Source: Candidatus Melainabacteria bacterium (lineage in GTDB: Bacteria; Cyanobacteriota; Vampirovibrionia; Obscuribacterales; Obscuribacteraceae). Taken from it: DNA of 64,000 nucleotides. Positions 34,544 to 43,709 of the stretch are shown here, in pieces. The DNA is taken from assembly GCA_016212515.1 (NCBI GenBank), contig JACRFZ010000031.1, positions 62,001-126,000 on the forward strand, written 5' to 3'. The number at the start of each line of letters is the position of its first letter. Within the stretch, counting starts at the first letter, position 1. Both the position numbers and the translations under genes were made by a program. Below the pieces are notes generated by a model. It was not told where the DNA came from. It worked only from the letters and a program-made list of their open reading frames with translations, and searched no databases.

Positions 34544-36637
34544 TTAGCCCTTCGGCTCCGGTTGCTCCACCCGCGGTGCCAATTCGATTTTTAAATTGGG
34601 CAGCTCTTTTTGCAGGGCCGCGCACTCTTCCGCGCTCAGGTCGCTTTCATGAATGATCAGTCGCTTCAGGGCCGGAAGCGTTTTCAAATCTTCAGCCAGG
34701 TGCTTGTAAGTTTTCATTTTGGAAAGCTCCACTGTCTCAAGTTGCTCGAGCGTTCTGAGGCTGGGCAGGTACTTGGAGTGGGAGAGCGCGCCGTTCAGGT
34801 AGAGGTGCTGCAATGAGGCGATTGCCGCGATTTGCTGCAATTCAGCCTGGCTTACCGGTTCGTCGGCGATTTCTAGATAGGTGATATGCCTGGATTGGCT
34901 GAGCTTTTCCAGCAGCCTTGAAAGCTGGAAGATGGGTCCGACTTTCAGTGTTTTCAAATTCAAAAGACCTTTGAATTTCACCAGTCCATCGCCGGTCAGC
35001 TCGCTGTGGGTGGCAGCCAGACCTTCCAGTGCTGTAAATTTGTTGAGCTCTTCTACGGCGCTGTCACCGGCGCGGGTGTAGGAGATATCGAGATACTTGA
35101 GCCCGGTCAAGGGGGTGAACTCACCCAGGGTTTCGTTTGAGAGGGCGCGGTTGTTGGCCAGGTCGAGACCCCAGACTGAATCAGGTTTCAAGTTCTTTAG
35201 TAGTTCAGGATGGGATGCCACCAGCTTGCTGGGAGAATAAATTAAAAGAGAGTGCGGGTCAAAAATGATGGTGCCGGGACCGGCGTAGCTCTTGCCTTCG
35301 GGTAGCAGCACGCTACCTGAAACGGTAGAGCGGTTGACGGCAGTAAAGGTACCCAGATTGAAAATGCGAGGGCTGTTAAAGCGGCGCCAGGTCTTACCCT
35401 CAAGCTGAACCAGGCTGAAGGGTTCATGTTGCGTGTAGTATGCTTGCAGTACCTGAATCGGGTCCTGGGACTTCTGTCGCTCCTTGATGAATTGCTTTTC
35501 CTCGACGCTTTCAGGCAGGACGGAGCCTTCTTGCAACCGGCCGCTGCCGGTGAAGGCTAGCAGGCTGCGTGGTTGATTGTTACCTGTTTGACCGATAAAC
35601 TTGAGAGCCATGGCACCGGCAGCGGCTATAGCCAGGAGCGCCACGGCTGCCGCTGCAATGCGAAGGGGGGAGGAAGCCGGTCCGGACTTCCTCAATTGTG
35701 TTTCTGAGCCTGCTCTTGCATTGCGCTCCAGGGCCGGCGCCTGGTTGCTGTCGCTTCTGGTATTCAATTCCACCAGAGAGAGACGATTTTCCTCCTGCAG
35801 GACTCTCATTTTAGACAGTAGCTCTGCTATTTCATGAAACGATTGAAAGCGCATGGCCGGATCTTTGGCCAGCATCTTGGCCAGGGCCCCTTCCATTACC
35901 GCTGGAAATTCTCCGCCGAGGGTGGCTTCTTTCAGTGTCGGGGCTGCTTCCAGTTGATGTTTACTGAGTACGATCAAGATCGATTCACCGATGAAGGGTG
36001 GAGAACCGGTGAGAGCCTCAAATAGCGTGCAGCCGAAGGAGTAGATGTCCGAGCGAATGTCCAGGTGCTCATTTCTGGTTTGCTCAGGGCTCATATAGGG
36101 TGGGCTACCGCAGACCCTTTCTCTTTCTCCCGCTGATAGGGCGCCGTTCTCTTGCATGGCCAGTCCGAAATCCACTATTTTGACTTGCGGCCATTTGCCG
36201 CTTGTCTCCACCAGCATGATGTAGCTTGGCTTAATGTCACGGTGCACCAGACCCAGATCTTCTGCATAGGCCATACCGGCAGCCACTTGCTAGAAGATGC
36301 ACAGGGCCTTGCTCAGGCTCAAAGGTCCGCTTTCCTTGATCTGGGTGGCCAGGGTGCCGCCTGCTACGTAGTCCATTACGTAATAGGGCAGGCGATTGTT
36401 GATGATGCCCAGATCGTACACCTTGACCAGGTTTGGGTGCTCAAGGCGAGCCAGCACTTTCGCTTCCAGAACAAAGCTGTTCCAGGCGGATTGGTTGATG
36501 CGGTCTTTCTTGAGGGTTTTCAGTGCCAGGCGACGCTTTAGCTGCAGGTGTTCGACTAAATAAACCGTACCCATACCGCCGGATGCCACCAGCGACTTTA
36601 CCTGGTAGGCACCACCCACGATGTCGTCAGCACTCAA
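34544..36637 (-). pseudogene. Ser/Thr kinase-LRR receptor, interrupted by an amber codon
   Basis: A receptor-like Ser/Thr kinase with Gly loop ASGGMGTVYLVEH, Lys in RLALKTLKK, catalytic HRDIKP, DFG, one membrane helix and C-terminal leucine-rich repeats. The reading frame is broken at 36292-36290 by an in-frame TAG between ALCIF and QVAAGMAYAED; the frame continues unshifted on both sides, so a single base change (for example TTG to TAG) explains it. The catalytic loop reads HRDIKPSYIM, with Tyr for the metal-binding Asn. The only start in frame is TTG 36637. The upstream ATG at 36710, right behind AAGGAG, is in another frame and stops after twelve codons. These changes mark a decaying gene. 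It is the downstream paralogue of the intact kinase at 36716. Confidence 0.85.
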
Positions 36638-36715
36638 GCCCGCTTCGCGGTTAGCCTGGTTCTCCAGGCGCTTATCGCTGCCTTTGCCCTGCTTGCCTTC
36701 GATCTTCCATACTCC

Positions 36716-38797
36716 TTATTGTAGATTGAAGTTTGTGAAACTGCGCCTGTCTCTTGCTATCCGGCAGGGTGCAACGGCCTTTGCAAAATCTTGGAACTCT
36801 TGTTCCGTCCAGTCTTCATTATCTATGACCAGAAAGCGCAATTTTGGGAAACGCTTGAGCGCTTTGGCACTGTCAGTGGTGACCGGGCAGTCTTTGATTT
36901 CCAGCTCTTGCAAATTTGGCAGCGAAGCCAGTTCTTCTAAAGACCTGTCGTCCAGGTTGGCAGAGCCTAGATTGAGCTCTCTCAGGGGCTTGATTCTGGC
37001 AAGTTCCTGCCAGTCTTCCCGGGAGAGATTACAGTATGTCGCCACGAGCTTTTGCAGTTTGTCGCTTTTTGCAAGTGCTTTTAAAGTGAGAGATATGGTC
37101 GGCTGACTCTTCAAATCCAGGTGCCTGAGAGCGAGCAAGAATTTTGCTTGACTGAGGCTTTTGTCCCTCACTCCGGGGGTGCCGATTTCCAGTTTGTCCA
37201 GAGCCGGCAACTGTTCCAGATATTTTAGTCCGTCGTCGTTTATCATGGTATTGTTCAACTTGACTGTGGCCAGGCTCTTCAAGTGGGTCAGATGTTTTAA
37301 AAAGTCGTTTGTTACCAGTTCCTCGTTGCTCAGTACCAATTCTTTTAGCACTCCGTCCTTGCATTTATCCAGCAGTTCCGGATGTTCCAGAACCAGATTG
37401 TTTGGAGTGTAGGAGATCATTGCATCCGCCGGGAAGCGCAGTTCCCCTCGCACATCTATGGTCTCTGTGGCGCGTCCGTTTTTCAAAAGGCGCAGGCTGC
37501 CTATAGAAATAGTCTGGGGCAGGTGAAACTGCTTTTGACCGGCGGCTGAATTTAGTTCGCAAATGACCGGGATTTTTTCCAGTTGCGACCAGTCACTGCG
37601 TTCTTCCCCGGGCTTGCTGCCGGTCTGGTTGTCCGGCTCAATTTGCGGCAGCCCCACAAAATTGGCGTCCTTCATTTGACTGGTTGTTTTGCCCGCGTTA
37701 CCGGATTTTGGGGCGGTGTATTGCCAGAGGGCCAGGGCGCAAAGTATTGCCGCCAGAGCCACCAGGCACACGGCCGGTAGAAACAACTTCTTGGTCAGCG
37801 ACTGTTCGATTGCCGGCTCCTCAGCTTCCGGTGCGGGCTTTGCTTGTCGACGTGTAGGCTCCGTACTTATGCCGGTTGGTTGCTCCGTCTTTCTGCCGGG
37901 CACTTGCGGCATGCCCATTTCCTGCATGAGCCTTATGGCTTGTAAGCGTCCCACCACATGAGCGGCAGAGGGTGGGCGATGATTGGCATCCATTTCCAGC
38001 ATATCGGCTACTAGATCTTCCAAGTCGTCATCAAAGGTGATGAGGGAGACTTTGTCGCCCATCCGTGGGGCTCGGGTGCTGGTTTTCAGTTTGAAAGTCT
38101 CCACGGCATTTTCCCCGGAGAGTGGTGGCACTCCCGTAAGGGCTTCGAAGAGCGAGGCTCCCAGGGCATAGATGTCGCTGCGCGGGTCGAGGGACTGACC
38201 CATGCATTGTTCGGGGCTCATATAGATAGGGCTGCCGAAAACTTCGCCCTGAAGAGTCAGGGCTACGCCGCCCCCGTCTTTTAGTTTCAAGATGCCGAAA
38301 TCCACCAGTTTGGGTGTTATGCCTGAGTCACCTTTGACAAGCATTATGTTGTCCGGCTTTATGTCGCGGTGGATGATTCCTTTCTCGTGCACTAGAGCCA
38401 GTGCTTTTGCCACATTCTCAAAAAGTGCTACGGCTTCCCTGGCGCCCATGCGCCCACAGACTTTCAATCTCTGCTTGAGAGACTCTCCCTGCAGAAGCTC
38501 CATTACGTAAAAGGGAAACTTCTTCTCGCCGGCCTGATGGATGCCAAGATCGCTAACCTGCACAATATTTGCATGTTGTAGCTTGGAAAGGGTCTGGGCT
38601 TCCTGCTTGAAGCGCAACCAGTCGGTTTCTGCGATGTTGCTTTTGGTCAGCAGTTTGAGAGCAAAATGCTTGCCCATAATTACATGCTCGACTTCGAAGA
38701 TTGCTCCCATGCCGCCCTCTCCCAGGCATTTGAGCAAGCGGTAGGAACCGCCGATAACGGTACCAGTGGGTAGATATTTTTCGCTGAGTTCATTCAC
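36716..38797 (-). CDS. Receptor-like Ser/Thr protein kinase with LRR domain
   Basis: A 693-residue protein. The kinase domain (about 17-285) is complete: GEGGMGAIFEVEH (26-38), Lys48 in HFALKLL, HRDIKPDN (143-150), DFG (166-168) and SPEQC in the activation segment. A membrane helix lies at about 338-358 (LFLPAVCLVALAAILCALAL). The external part ends in leucine-rich repeats (LKSLATVKLNNTMINDDGLK, LPALDKLEIGTPGVRDKSL, LPNLQELEIKDCPV). It would sense a ligand outside the membrane and phosphorylate Ser/Thr inside. Start GTG 38797 has a poor ribosome binding site. The stop is six bases before the AAGGAG and ATG that once may have opened the next kinase gene. Confidence 0.93.
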   Translation of the reverse strand: MNELSEKYLPTGTVIGGSYRLLKCLGEGGMGAIFEVEHVIMGKHFALKLLTKSNIAETDWLRFKQEAQTLSKLQHANIVQVSDLGIHQAGEKKFPFYVMELLQGESLKQRLKVCGRMGAREAVALFENVAKALALVHEKGIIHRDIKPDNIMLVKGDSGITPKLVDFGILKLKDGGGVALTLQGEVFGSPIYMSPEQCMGQSLDPRSDIYALGASLFEALTGVPPLSGENAVETFKLKTSTRAPRMGDKVSLITFDDDLEDLVADMLEMDANHRPPSAAHVVGRLQAIRLMQEMGMPQVPGRKTEQPTGISTEPTRRQAKPAPEAEEPAIEQSLTKKLFLPAVCLVALAAILCALALWQYTAPKSGNAGKTTSQMKDANFVGLPQIEPDNQTGSKPGEERSDWSQLEKIPVICELNSAAGQKQFHLPQTISIGSLRLLKNGRATETIDVRGELRFPADAMISYTPNNLVLEHPELLDKCKDGVLKELVLSNEELVTNDFLKHLTHLKSLATVKLNNTMINDDGLKYLEQLPALDKLEIGTPGVRDKSLSQAKFLLALRHLDLKSQPTISLTLKALAKSDKLQKLVATYCNLSREDWQELARIKPLRELNLGSANLDDRSLEELASLPNLQELEIKDCPVTTDSAKALKRFPKLRFLVIDNEDWTEQEFQDFAKAVAPCRIARDRRSFTNFNLQ

Positions 38798-39010
38798 AGG
38801 CGTGAGGAGCCTTCAATCCGACCGCTGATTTACTAAAGTGAGATGGCCGTGTTCAAGGGCAACCCCACACAGACTTTATGCCCAGCGCCGGGCCTGAATG
38901 GTTATGTCATGGCGGGACGGGCCATTAATTAGCTGCTTTTTTATGCCGGAGCGCAAATCTACCTGGCTTTGCTTTATGATCTCTCAGCGTCTCTTGGGGG
39001 AGTCCTTTTA

Positions 39011-40312
39011 ATGTCCACCTCGGCTGAGCCGGAAAAGTCGAACCAGGCAATAGATCAAAAGAAGAAAACAATACTGGATAGTATTTTTGGTCTGGTACTT
39101 TTTACTACCATCACTTTTGTGCTGGCACCGCCGCCCGCTGCCGTCTTTCAAGTAACCGACCTGTCCGAATTCTATTGCGGTGCCGCCCTCTTGCAAGCCG
39201 GTCGCAGCGCTGATATTTACGATGTAGCTAAATTCTTTCCCTTTCAGGTGCAGACTTTTCCAGCTCTTGGCACCCGAGCCGTGCCCCTTTATGTTGCTCC
39301 TTTCGGCCTGCCCTTCCTCTTGCCGCTTCTTATCTTCCCTACTGCGGTTGCTTACCTGTGCACCAAGATCTTACTGATTGGCTGCTTTCTCCTTGGTCTC
39401 TTCCTCTTGGTGCGGGTTTTTAAGCTTAGTAGTCGCTGGTTCATGTGGCTTTCCGCCATTTTGCCCTTCAGTGGTCCGGTCTGGGAGGCGCTGCGCATCG
39501 AGCAGGTCTCTCCCATGCTCTTTCTAAGCATGGCCGCCCATCTCTACTTTCTTGAGAGAAAGAGACCGGTGCTTTCGGCAATTTGCCTGCTGCCCTTTCT
39601 GGTCAAGCCCCATCTGGCCATGACAATGGTGGCTTTTCACCTGGGCGGTTGTCGCTTTCGTTTTTGCCTGGCCTTTCTTGGCTTCAGTCTCGGCTTTCTT
39701 CTCTCTTCCTATTTCTACTGCGGTGCAGAAGCCTACAAAAATTATTTTGCCCTGCTGAAATTTTCCATGCAAGACTTGCGCTGGATGAATCCGGAGGCTA
39801 CGCCAACTTTGCGTGGGCAACTTTTGCGTCTTACCGTATTGCCGACAGCAGCGGTCAATTCCATTACCAGCGGTATTTTTGCGCTGTTGCAACTGTTTGT
39901 GGTCGGCTTCGGTTTCAAGTTGCGCAAAAAGTCTGCGGCCCGTGCCGCTGCCATGGTGGCATTGCCTATGGGGCTGGTTTTTTCCCTGCACTGTTATTCA
40001 TATGATCTGGTCTTGATTTTGCCGGCGGTCATTCTCGCTTTTCAGGAAGTGCTTCTGGCTCTGGGTAACAACCGCAGTGCCGGTGGCGCTTCTCGCTCTT
40101 TCTTGACCCGTTTGGGTCTTTCCGTTTTTGGGCTTTTGGTGCCGGTACTTTCTTTCTGCCTGCCTTTTTATGCTCTCATTCACTATGTTTTCACACTGAG
40201 AGACAGCGTTATCAATTACCACTTCCTGTTGCTTCTGGCTCTTACCATTTATCTGGTCGTAGATGGACTTGGGCAGTTGCAGGGGGCTGAAAGGGCTCGC
40301 TCCACTGCTTAA
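39011..40312 (+). CDS. GT87/DUF2029-like polytopic membrane protein
   Basis: A 433-residue protein with about ten membrane helices, a paralogue of the one at 9679. Shared features are a loop after the first helix with TDLSEFYCGAALLQAG, LPFLVKPHLAMTM (the K-P helix), and the FYCGAEAYKNYFALL segment. The group is thought to move sugars from polyprenyl phosphates. ATG 39011 is chosen because GGGGGAG stands ten bases upstream; an in-frame extension to 38969 has no such support. It is divergent from the intact Ser/Thr kinase gene and convergent with the amidohydrolase. Confidence 0.82.
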   Translation: MSTSAEPEKSNQAIDQKKKTILDSIFGLVLFTTITFVLAPPPAAVFQVTDLSEFYCGAALLQAGRSADIYDVAKFFPFQVQTFPALGTRAVPLYVAPFGLPFLLPLLIFPTAVAYLCTKILLIGCFLLGLFLLVRVFKLSSRWFMWLSAILPFSGPVWEALRIEQVSPMLFLSMAAHLYFLERKRPVLSAICLLPFLVKPHLAMTMVAFHLGGCRFRFCLAFLGFSLGFLLSSYFYCGAEAYKNYFALLKFSMQDLRWMNPEATPTLRGQLLRLTVLPTAAVNSITSGIFALLQLFVVGFGFKLRKKSAARAAAMVALPMGLVFSLHCYSYDLVLILPAVILAFQEVLLALGNNRSAGGASRSFLTRLGLSVFGLLVPVLSFCLPFYALIHYVFTLRDSVINYHFLLLLALTIYLVVDGLGQLQGAERARSTA

Positions 40313-40332
40313 TGGCGCTTGCCGGGCCGTCT

Positions 40333-42150
40333 CTATCTGGGGTAAACTTGCTTGCCTTCCAGGAAGGTGGCAAGTACCTTGGTCCGGGCGATTTCCTGGG
40401 GCGGCAGGTTGATGAAGTCGCGGTCGAGGACGACAAAGTCGGCATATTTACCGGGCTCCAGGGTGCCGGTGTGCTTGTCGCTGTGGTTGACGTAGGCACC
40501 GCCCATGGTATAAGCGGCAAGAATTTGCCTGATGCTCAGTCTTTCTTTCTCGTTGAGCGGCTTGATTGGATTGTTGGCGGCGTCAACAGCAGTGCCGGCA
40601 TTTATCGGTTGCCTGGTCACGGCTACCTGCATGGCTTCAAGTGGATTCATCGTCGATACCGTCCAGTCGGAACCGGCTGCCAATCTGGCTCCGGCTCTGG
40701 CCAGGCTGCCCAGGGGATAGATGAATTCGGCTCTCGCTCCCAAAACAGGAACGGTTAGTTTTTCCACGTAAGGATCGCGGAAGGCCCAGTAAGGTTGAAA
40801 GTTGGCGGTCACATTCAGTTTGTGAAAACTATGAAAATCTTGTTCGTCTACTAGTTCCAGGTGGGCAATATGATGACGCAGATCTTTTTCGGCGCTCAGT
40901 TCGGTCAGGGGTTCAAGGGCATCCAGTGCCATTCTTACGGCTCTGTCTCCAATGGCATGAATGTGAATCTGGAAATCACGTGATACCAATTCCGCCACCA
41001 GCTTATTTAGCCTGGCCTGGTCTAAGTTGGTGAGTCCAAGGCAGTCTTTGCCCGGGTTCTGCTCCACCCCGAACTTGCCGATATAGGGTTTTAGCAGCGC
41101 CGCGGTGCCGGTTTCGACGACGCCGTCTAGAAAGATCTTGGCGCTTCGAACGCGCAGATTGCCGGTTGTGTAATTGAAGGATTTGGCTTGCAGTTTGAGC
41201 AGGTCGCCTGCATCCATATTGGGGCTGGTGTGCAGAGCGGCTTCCACCCTCAAGGTTAGCTCTTTTCGTCTGGCTAAGTCGTAATAGGCCTTTAGCACGG
41301 AGTCTGTGGCATGGGCTTCCTGAATGGAAGTGATGCCCAGAGAATTAGCTAATTTCAGACCGTCTTTGAGGGCATGGGCGAATTGCCTGCGGGAAGTGCC
41401 TTTGATCACGGAGTCCACCAGGTAAATGGCGTCTTCCTTGAGAAGACCGCTATTGGCATCGCCATCGAGCTTATCTAGTAAGCCCTGTTTATAAAAGGGG
41501 GCAAGCTTGTCCCTGGGGATGCGGTTCAAGACCTTACTATTGACCCAGATGGAGTGACCGTCTTCGCTGTAGATGACCAGTGGCTTGTCGGTTAACTTGT
41601 CGAGGTCGATGCGGGTTAGCTTGTCGTCGAGAACTGCCGGCAAGGAAATGCCATGACCAATAATTTCCTTCAAGTTTTTGTGTTTCTGCACATAAGCCTG
41701 GATGGCCGATAGAATCTCGGCTTTTGATTTGGCTTCATTGAGCCTGAGCTGGGTGTACTCGACGGCTCCCTCGGCTAAATGGACGTGGCTGTCATGAAAG
41801 CCAGGCACTATCAGTTTGCCGCCCGCATCATAGAGCTTTGTGGTTTTGCCTGCGCTGGCCAGAATGTCTTTGGATTGGCCGATTTTGACTATTTGTCCGC
41901 CGGCAACGGCCATGGCTTCCTGGCGCTCTTCGGCATCGGCGCGAATCACTATCTGGGCATTATGAACAATTAAATCAGGTGCTGTCTGCTCTGGTGCGGC
42001 AGCGGCTCGGGGCATGGCTGCTAGGGCCGCTGCCAGGCAGAGCCAGACTGGGCTGCGCCGCTTGCTTCTGCCCGATTTGCGGGCTGCATCGAGGGCGGCA
42101 TTGATCGACGGGGAAACTAAAGCAGTCGGATTACCAGGCAATTTTTTCAT
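40333..42150 (-). CDS. Exported amidohydrolase of the YtcJ/Amidohydro_3 type
   Basis: A 605-residue metal-dependent hydrolase. The N-terminus has a long charged region and a Sec signal (PVWLCLAAALAAMPRAAAA). The amidohydrolase core shows PGFHDSHVHLAEG (metal HxH), EDGHSIWVNS, the DGVVETGTAALL strand, IHIHAIGDRA and, near the end, AAGSDWTVSTMNP and DFVVLDRDF. The order and spacing match the Amidohydro_3/YtcJ group, whose natural substrates are poorly known. It is the second exported amidohydrolase of the window. A small membrane protein gene lies upstream on the same strand. Confidence 0.9.
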   Translation of the reverse strand: MKKLPGNPTALVSPSINAALDAARKSGRSKRRSPVWLCLAAALAAMPRAAAAPEQTAPDLIVHNAQIVIRADAEERQEAMAVAGGQIVKIGQSKDILASAGKTTKLYDAGGKLIVPGFHDSHVHLAEGAVEYTQLRLNEAKSKAEILSAIQAYVQKHKNLKEIIGHGISLPAVLDDKLTRIDLDKLTDKPLVIYSEDGHSIWVNSKVLNRIPRDKLAPFYKQGLLDKLDGDANSGLLKEDAIYLVDSVIKGTSRRQFAHALKDGLKLANSLGITSIQEAHATDSVLKAYYDLARRKELTLRVEAALHTSPNMDAGDLLKLQAKSFNYTTGNLRVRSAKIFLDGVVETGTAALLKPYIGKFGVEQNPGKDCLGLTNLDQARLNKLVAELVSRDFQIHIHAIGDRAVRMALDALEPLTELSAEKDLRHHIAHLELVDEQDFHSFHKLNVTANFQPYWAFRDPYVEKLTVPVLGARAEFIYPLGSLARAGARLAAGSDWTVSTMNPLEAMQVAVTRQPINAGTAVDAANNPIKPLNEKERLSIRQILAAYTMGGAYVNHSDKHTGTLEPGKYADFVVLDRDFINLPPQEIARTKVLATFLEGKQVYPR

Positions 42151-42201
42151 CGCTATATTTTAGCGGTAATCCGATGCCCTGAAGGGCCTGCTTTTATGAC
42201 C

Positions 42202-42366
42202 TCAGAAATGATTGTCGGCCAGGTAGGCACTGCGAATAGCGATATATCCAATCAAACCGTAGAACATAAATAGTATGCAGAGTCCCACCAGGGGGAATTT
42301 CATGGCTACCTTGAAAAATGGCCGGATGAGGATGTCGAGAAAGAGGATGCCGGTTGCTGCGCTCAT
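42202..42366 (-). CDS. Small membrane protein, 54 residues
   Basis: A short minus-strand frame from ATG 42366 to TGA 42202, with GGAGA about eleven bases upstream. The product has one clear membrane helix (FPLVGLCILFMFYGLIGYIAI) behind a first amphipathic part (MSAATGILFLDILIRPFFKV), and ends SAYLADNHF. I know no homologue. It sits between the prepilin peptidase and the amidohydrolase, all on the same strand, 51 bases before the latter. Confidence 0.6.
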   Translation of the reverse strand: MSAATGILFLDILIRPFFKVAMKFPLVGLCILFMFYGLIGYIAIRSAYLADNHF

Positions 42367-42455
42367 GGTTGTGGGTCTCCGTGACTTGACGATATATTCG
42401 TCCGATCGCGGTTAATGAGCGGTTAAGGCGTGTCCTTTGTATCTAAACAATAAGC

Positions 42456-43058
42456 TTACTGATACCAGGCAAAGCCCAGGAAGTGCATGGTCCACTTATC
42501 CAGCAAGACAGCCAGGAGCGTGCCGGTGAAGATGATTGGTCCCAGCGGGATCAGTTTCTTTTTGGCTTTCTCCACCTCGGTCATGTCGAAGCCTTCAGAA
42601 ATATTGACGCCGGCAAAGACAAAAGACTTGAGAAGAAGCCAGAAACCCTTGATTTGTTCTCTGGGGATGGACTTGAGAATCAAGAACATGGAAACCAGAC
42701 CGTAGACGAGACTGAAATAGAACATGCAAATGAGAAACTTGGTTATGCCCAGCACTGCTCCCACTGCCGCCATCATCTTTACATCGCCGAAGTGCATGCG
42801 TTTGCCCGGATTGGGAAACATCATGATGGCTGCCGCTACCATCCAACCGCAAAATGCTTCTACGGCTCCGATCTGGTGAAAGCCTGTGTAGATGCCGTTC
42901 AAATAGCCATTCAGGGCTACGCCGGCCACGGCGGTGGGAAAGGTCAACCAGTTGAAAATTTTGCGTGTGGTCAAGTCGGTGCCTGCACCGATGGCGGTGG
43001 CACCGAGGGCGACCATATCCTGCACGCTCAGTTCTAAGCCCATTATCATCATCAGCAT
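42456..43058 (-). CDS. tadV: Prepilin peptidase of the TadV/CpaA type
   Basis: A 200-residue A24 aspartic peptidase. It is the short form without the N-methylation domain, as expected for Tad pili. Catalytic Asp28 is in [18 protein letters not shown] and Asp92 in [14 protein letters not shown], both inside a protein with about six membrane helices. It should process the Flp pilins at 1597 and 2049, about 40 kb away; inside Tad loci this gene usually sits with the others. The start overlaps the ridA stop (ATGCTGATG), and several ATG codons follow closely, so the exact start is uncertain by a few codons. Confidence 0.92.
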   Translation of the reverse strand: MLMMIMGLELSVQDMVALGATAIGAGTDLTTRKIFNWLTFPTAVAGVALNGYLNGIYTGFHQIGAVEAFCGWMVAAAIMMFPNPGKRMHFGDVKMMAAVGAVLGITKFLICMFYFSLVYGLVSMFLILKSIPREQIKGFWLLLKSFVFAGVNISEGFDMTEVEKAKKKLIPLGPIIFTGTLLAVLLDKWTMHFLGFAWYQ

Positions 43059-43426
43059 GCAGCCACGAGTTCAATTTCAACCGATACGTCTCGCGGCAAC
43101 CGTGCTACTTGTACGGTTGCCCTGGCCGGCTTATGGGTGGGAAAAAACTCGGCGTATACTTCGTTCATCTGTGCGAATTCCGCCATGTCTTTCAGGAAGA
43201 CCGTGGTCTTGAGCACACTGTTGAAGTCAGTGCCGGCAGCTTTCAAGATGTTTTGCAGATTGGTTAAAACCTGTCTGGTTTGCACCTTGATGTCGCCTTC
43301 CACCAGTTCGCCCTGGGGATTTAGTGGAATTTGCCCTGAGACAAAGACCAGTCCCCCATGTTTTACGGCCTGCGAATAAGGCCCAATGGCCTGGGGAGCG
43401 TTAAGGGTTGAGACCACCTCGGGCAT
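43052..43426 (-). CDS. ridA: RidA/YjgF-family enamine/imine deaminase
   Basis: A 124-residue RidA protein, which hydrolyses reactive 2-aminoacrylate-type enamines. Signatures are [20 protein letters not shown] near the N-terminus, the conserved Arg in [13 protein letters not shown] and the C-terminal [13 protein letters not shown] supports the ATG at 43426. The stop overlaps the start of the prepilin peptidase gene, so the two are translationally coupled, although no functional link is known. Confidence 0.95.
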   Translation of the reverse strand: MPEVVSTLNAPQAIGPYSQAVKHGGLVFVSGQIPLNPQGELVEGDIKVQTRQVLTNLQNILKAAGTDFNSVLKTTVFLKDMAEFAQMNEVYAEFFPTHKPARATVQVARLPRDVSVEIELVAAC

Positions 43427-43660
43427 TTAAATTCCTTTCGCCTTTTGTCTGCTTGCTTTTTTATCTGGTAATGCGTAAAGCTGAATTTTAAGAGAAGTTC
43501 TTAAAAGCCAGGATATTGTACCGCTTTATGGAAGTGCCGATAAATGCCGACACTGCGGGGGACGTCCGGGCAATATAGACATGCCCTGAATTTCTGTCTT
43601 TCACTCAGAAACTTGCAATCCCGGTTGGAATCGTCAAATTACTTAGCACGCCAAGAGAGA

Positions 43661-43689
43661 GGCGCGACTTCCCGAGAGAAAGCCGCGCC
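43661..43689 (-). terminator. Terminator of the secreted-protein cluster
   Basis: GGCGCGACTT and AAGCCGCGCC form a ten-bp stem with one mismatch around a nine-base loop. On the minus strand it follows the stop of the gene at 43710 by about 20 bases and precedes CTCTCTCTT. Confidence 0.55.
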
Positions 43690-43709
43690 CTGCCCTTGAT
43701 TTGTTTTGC

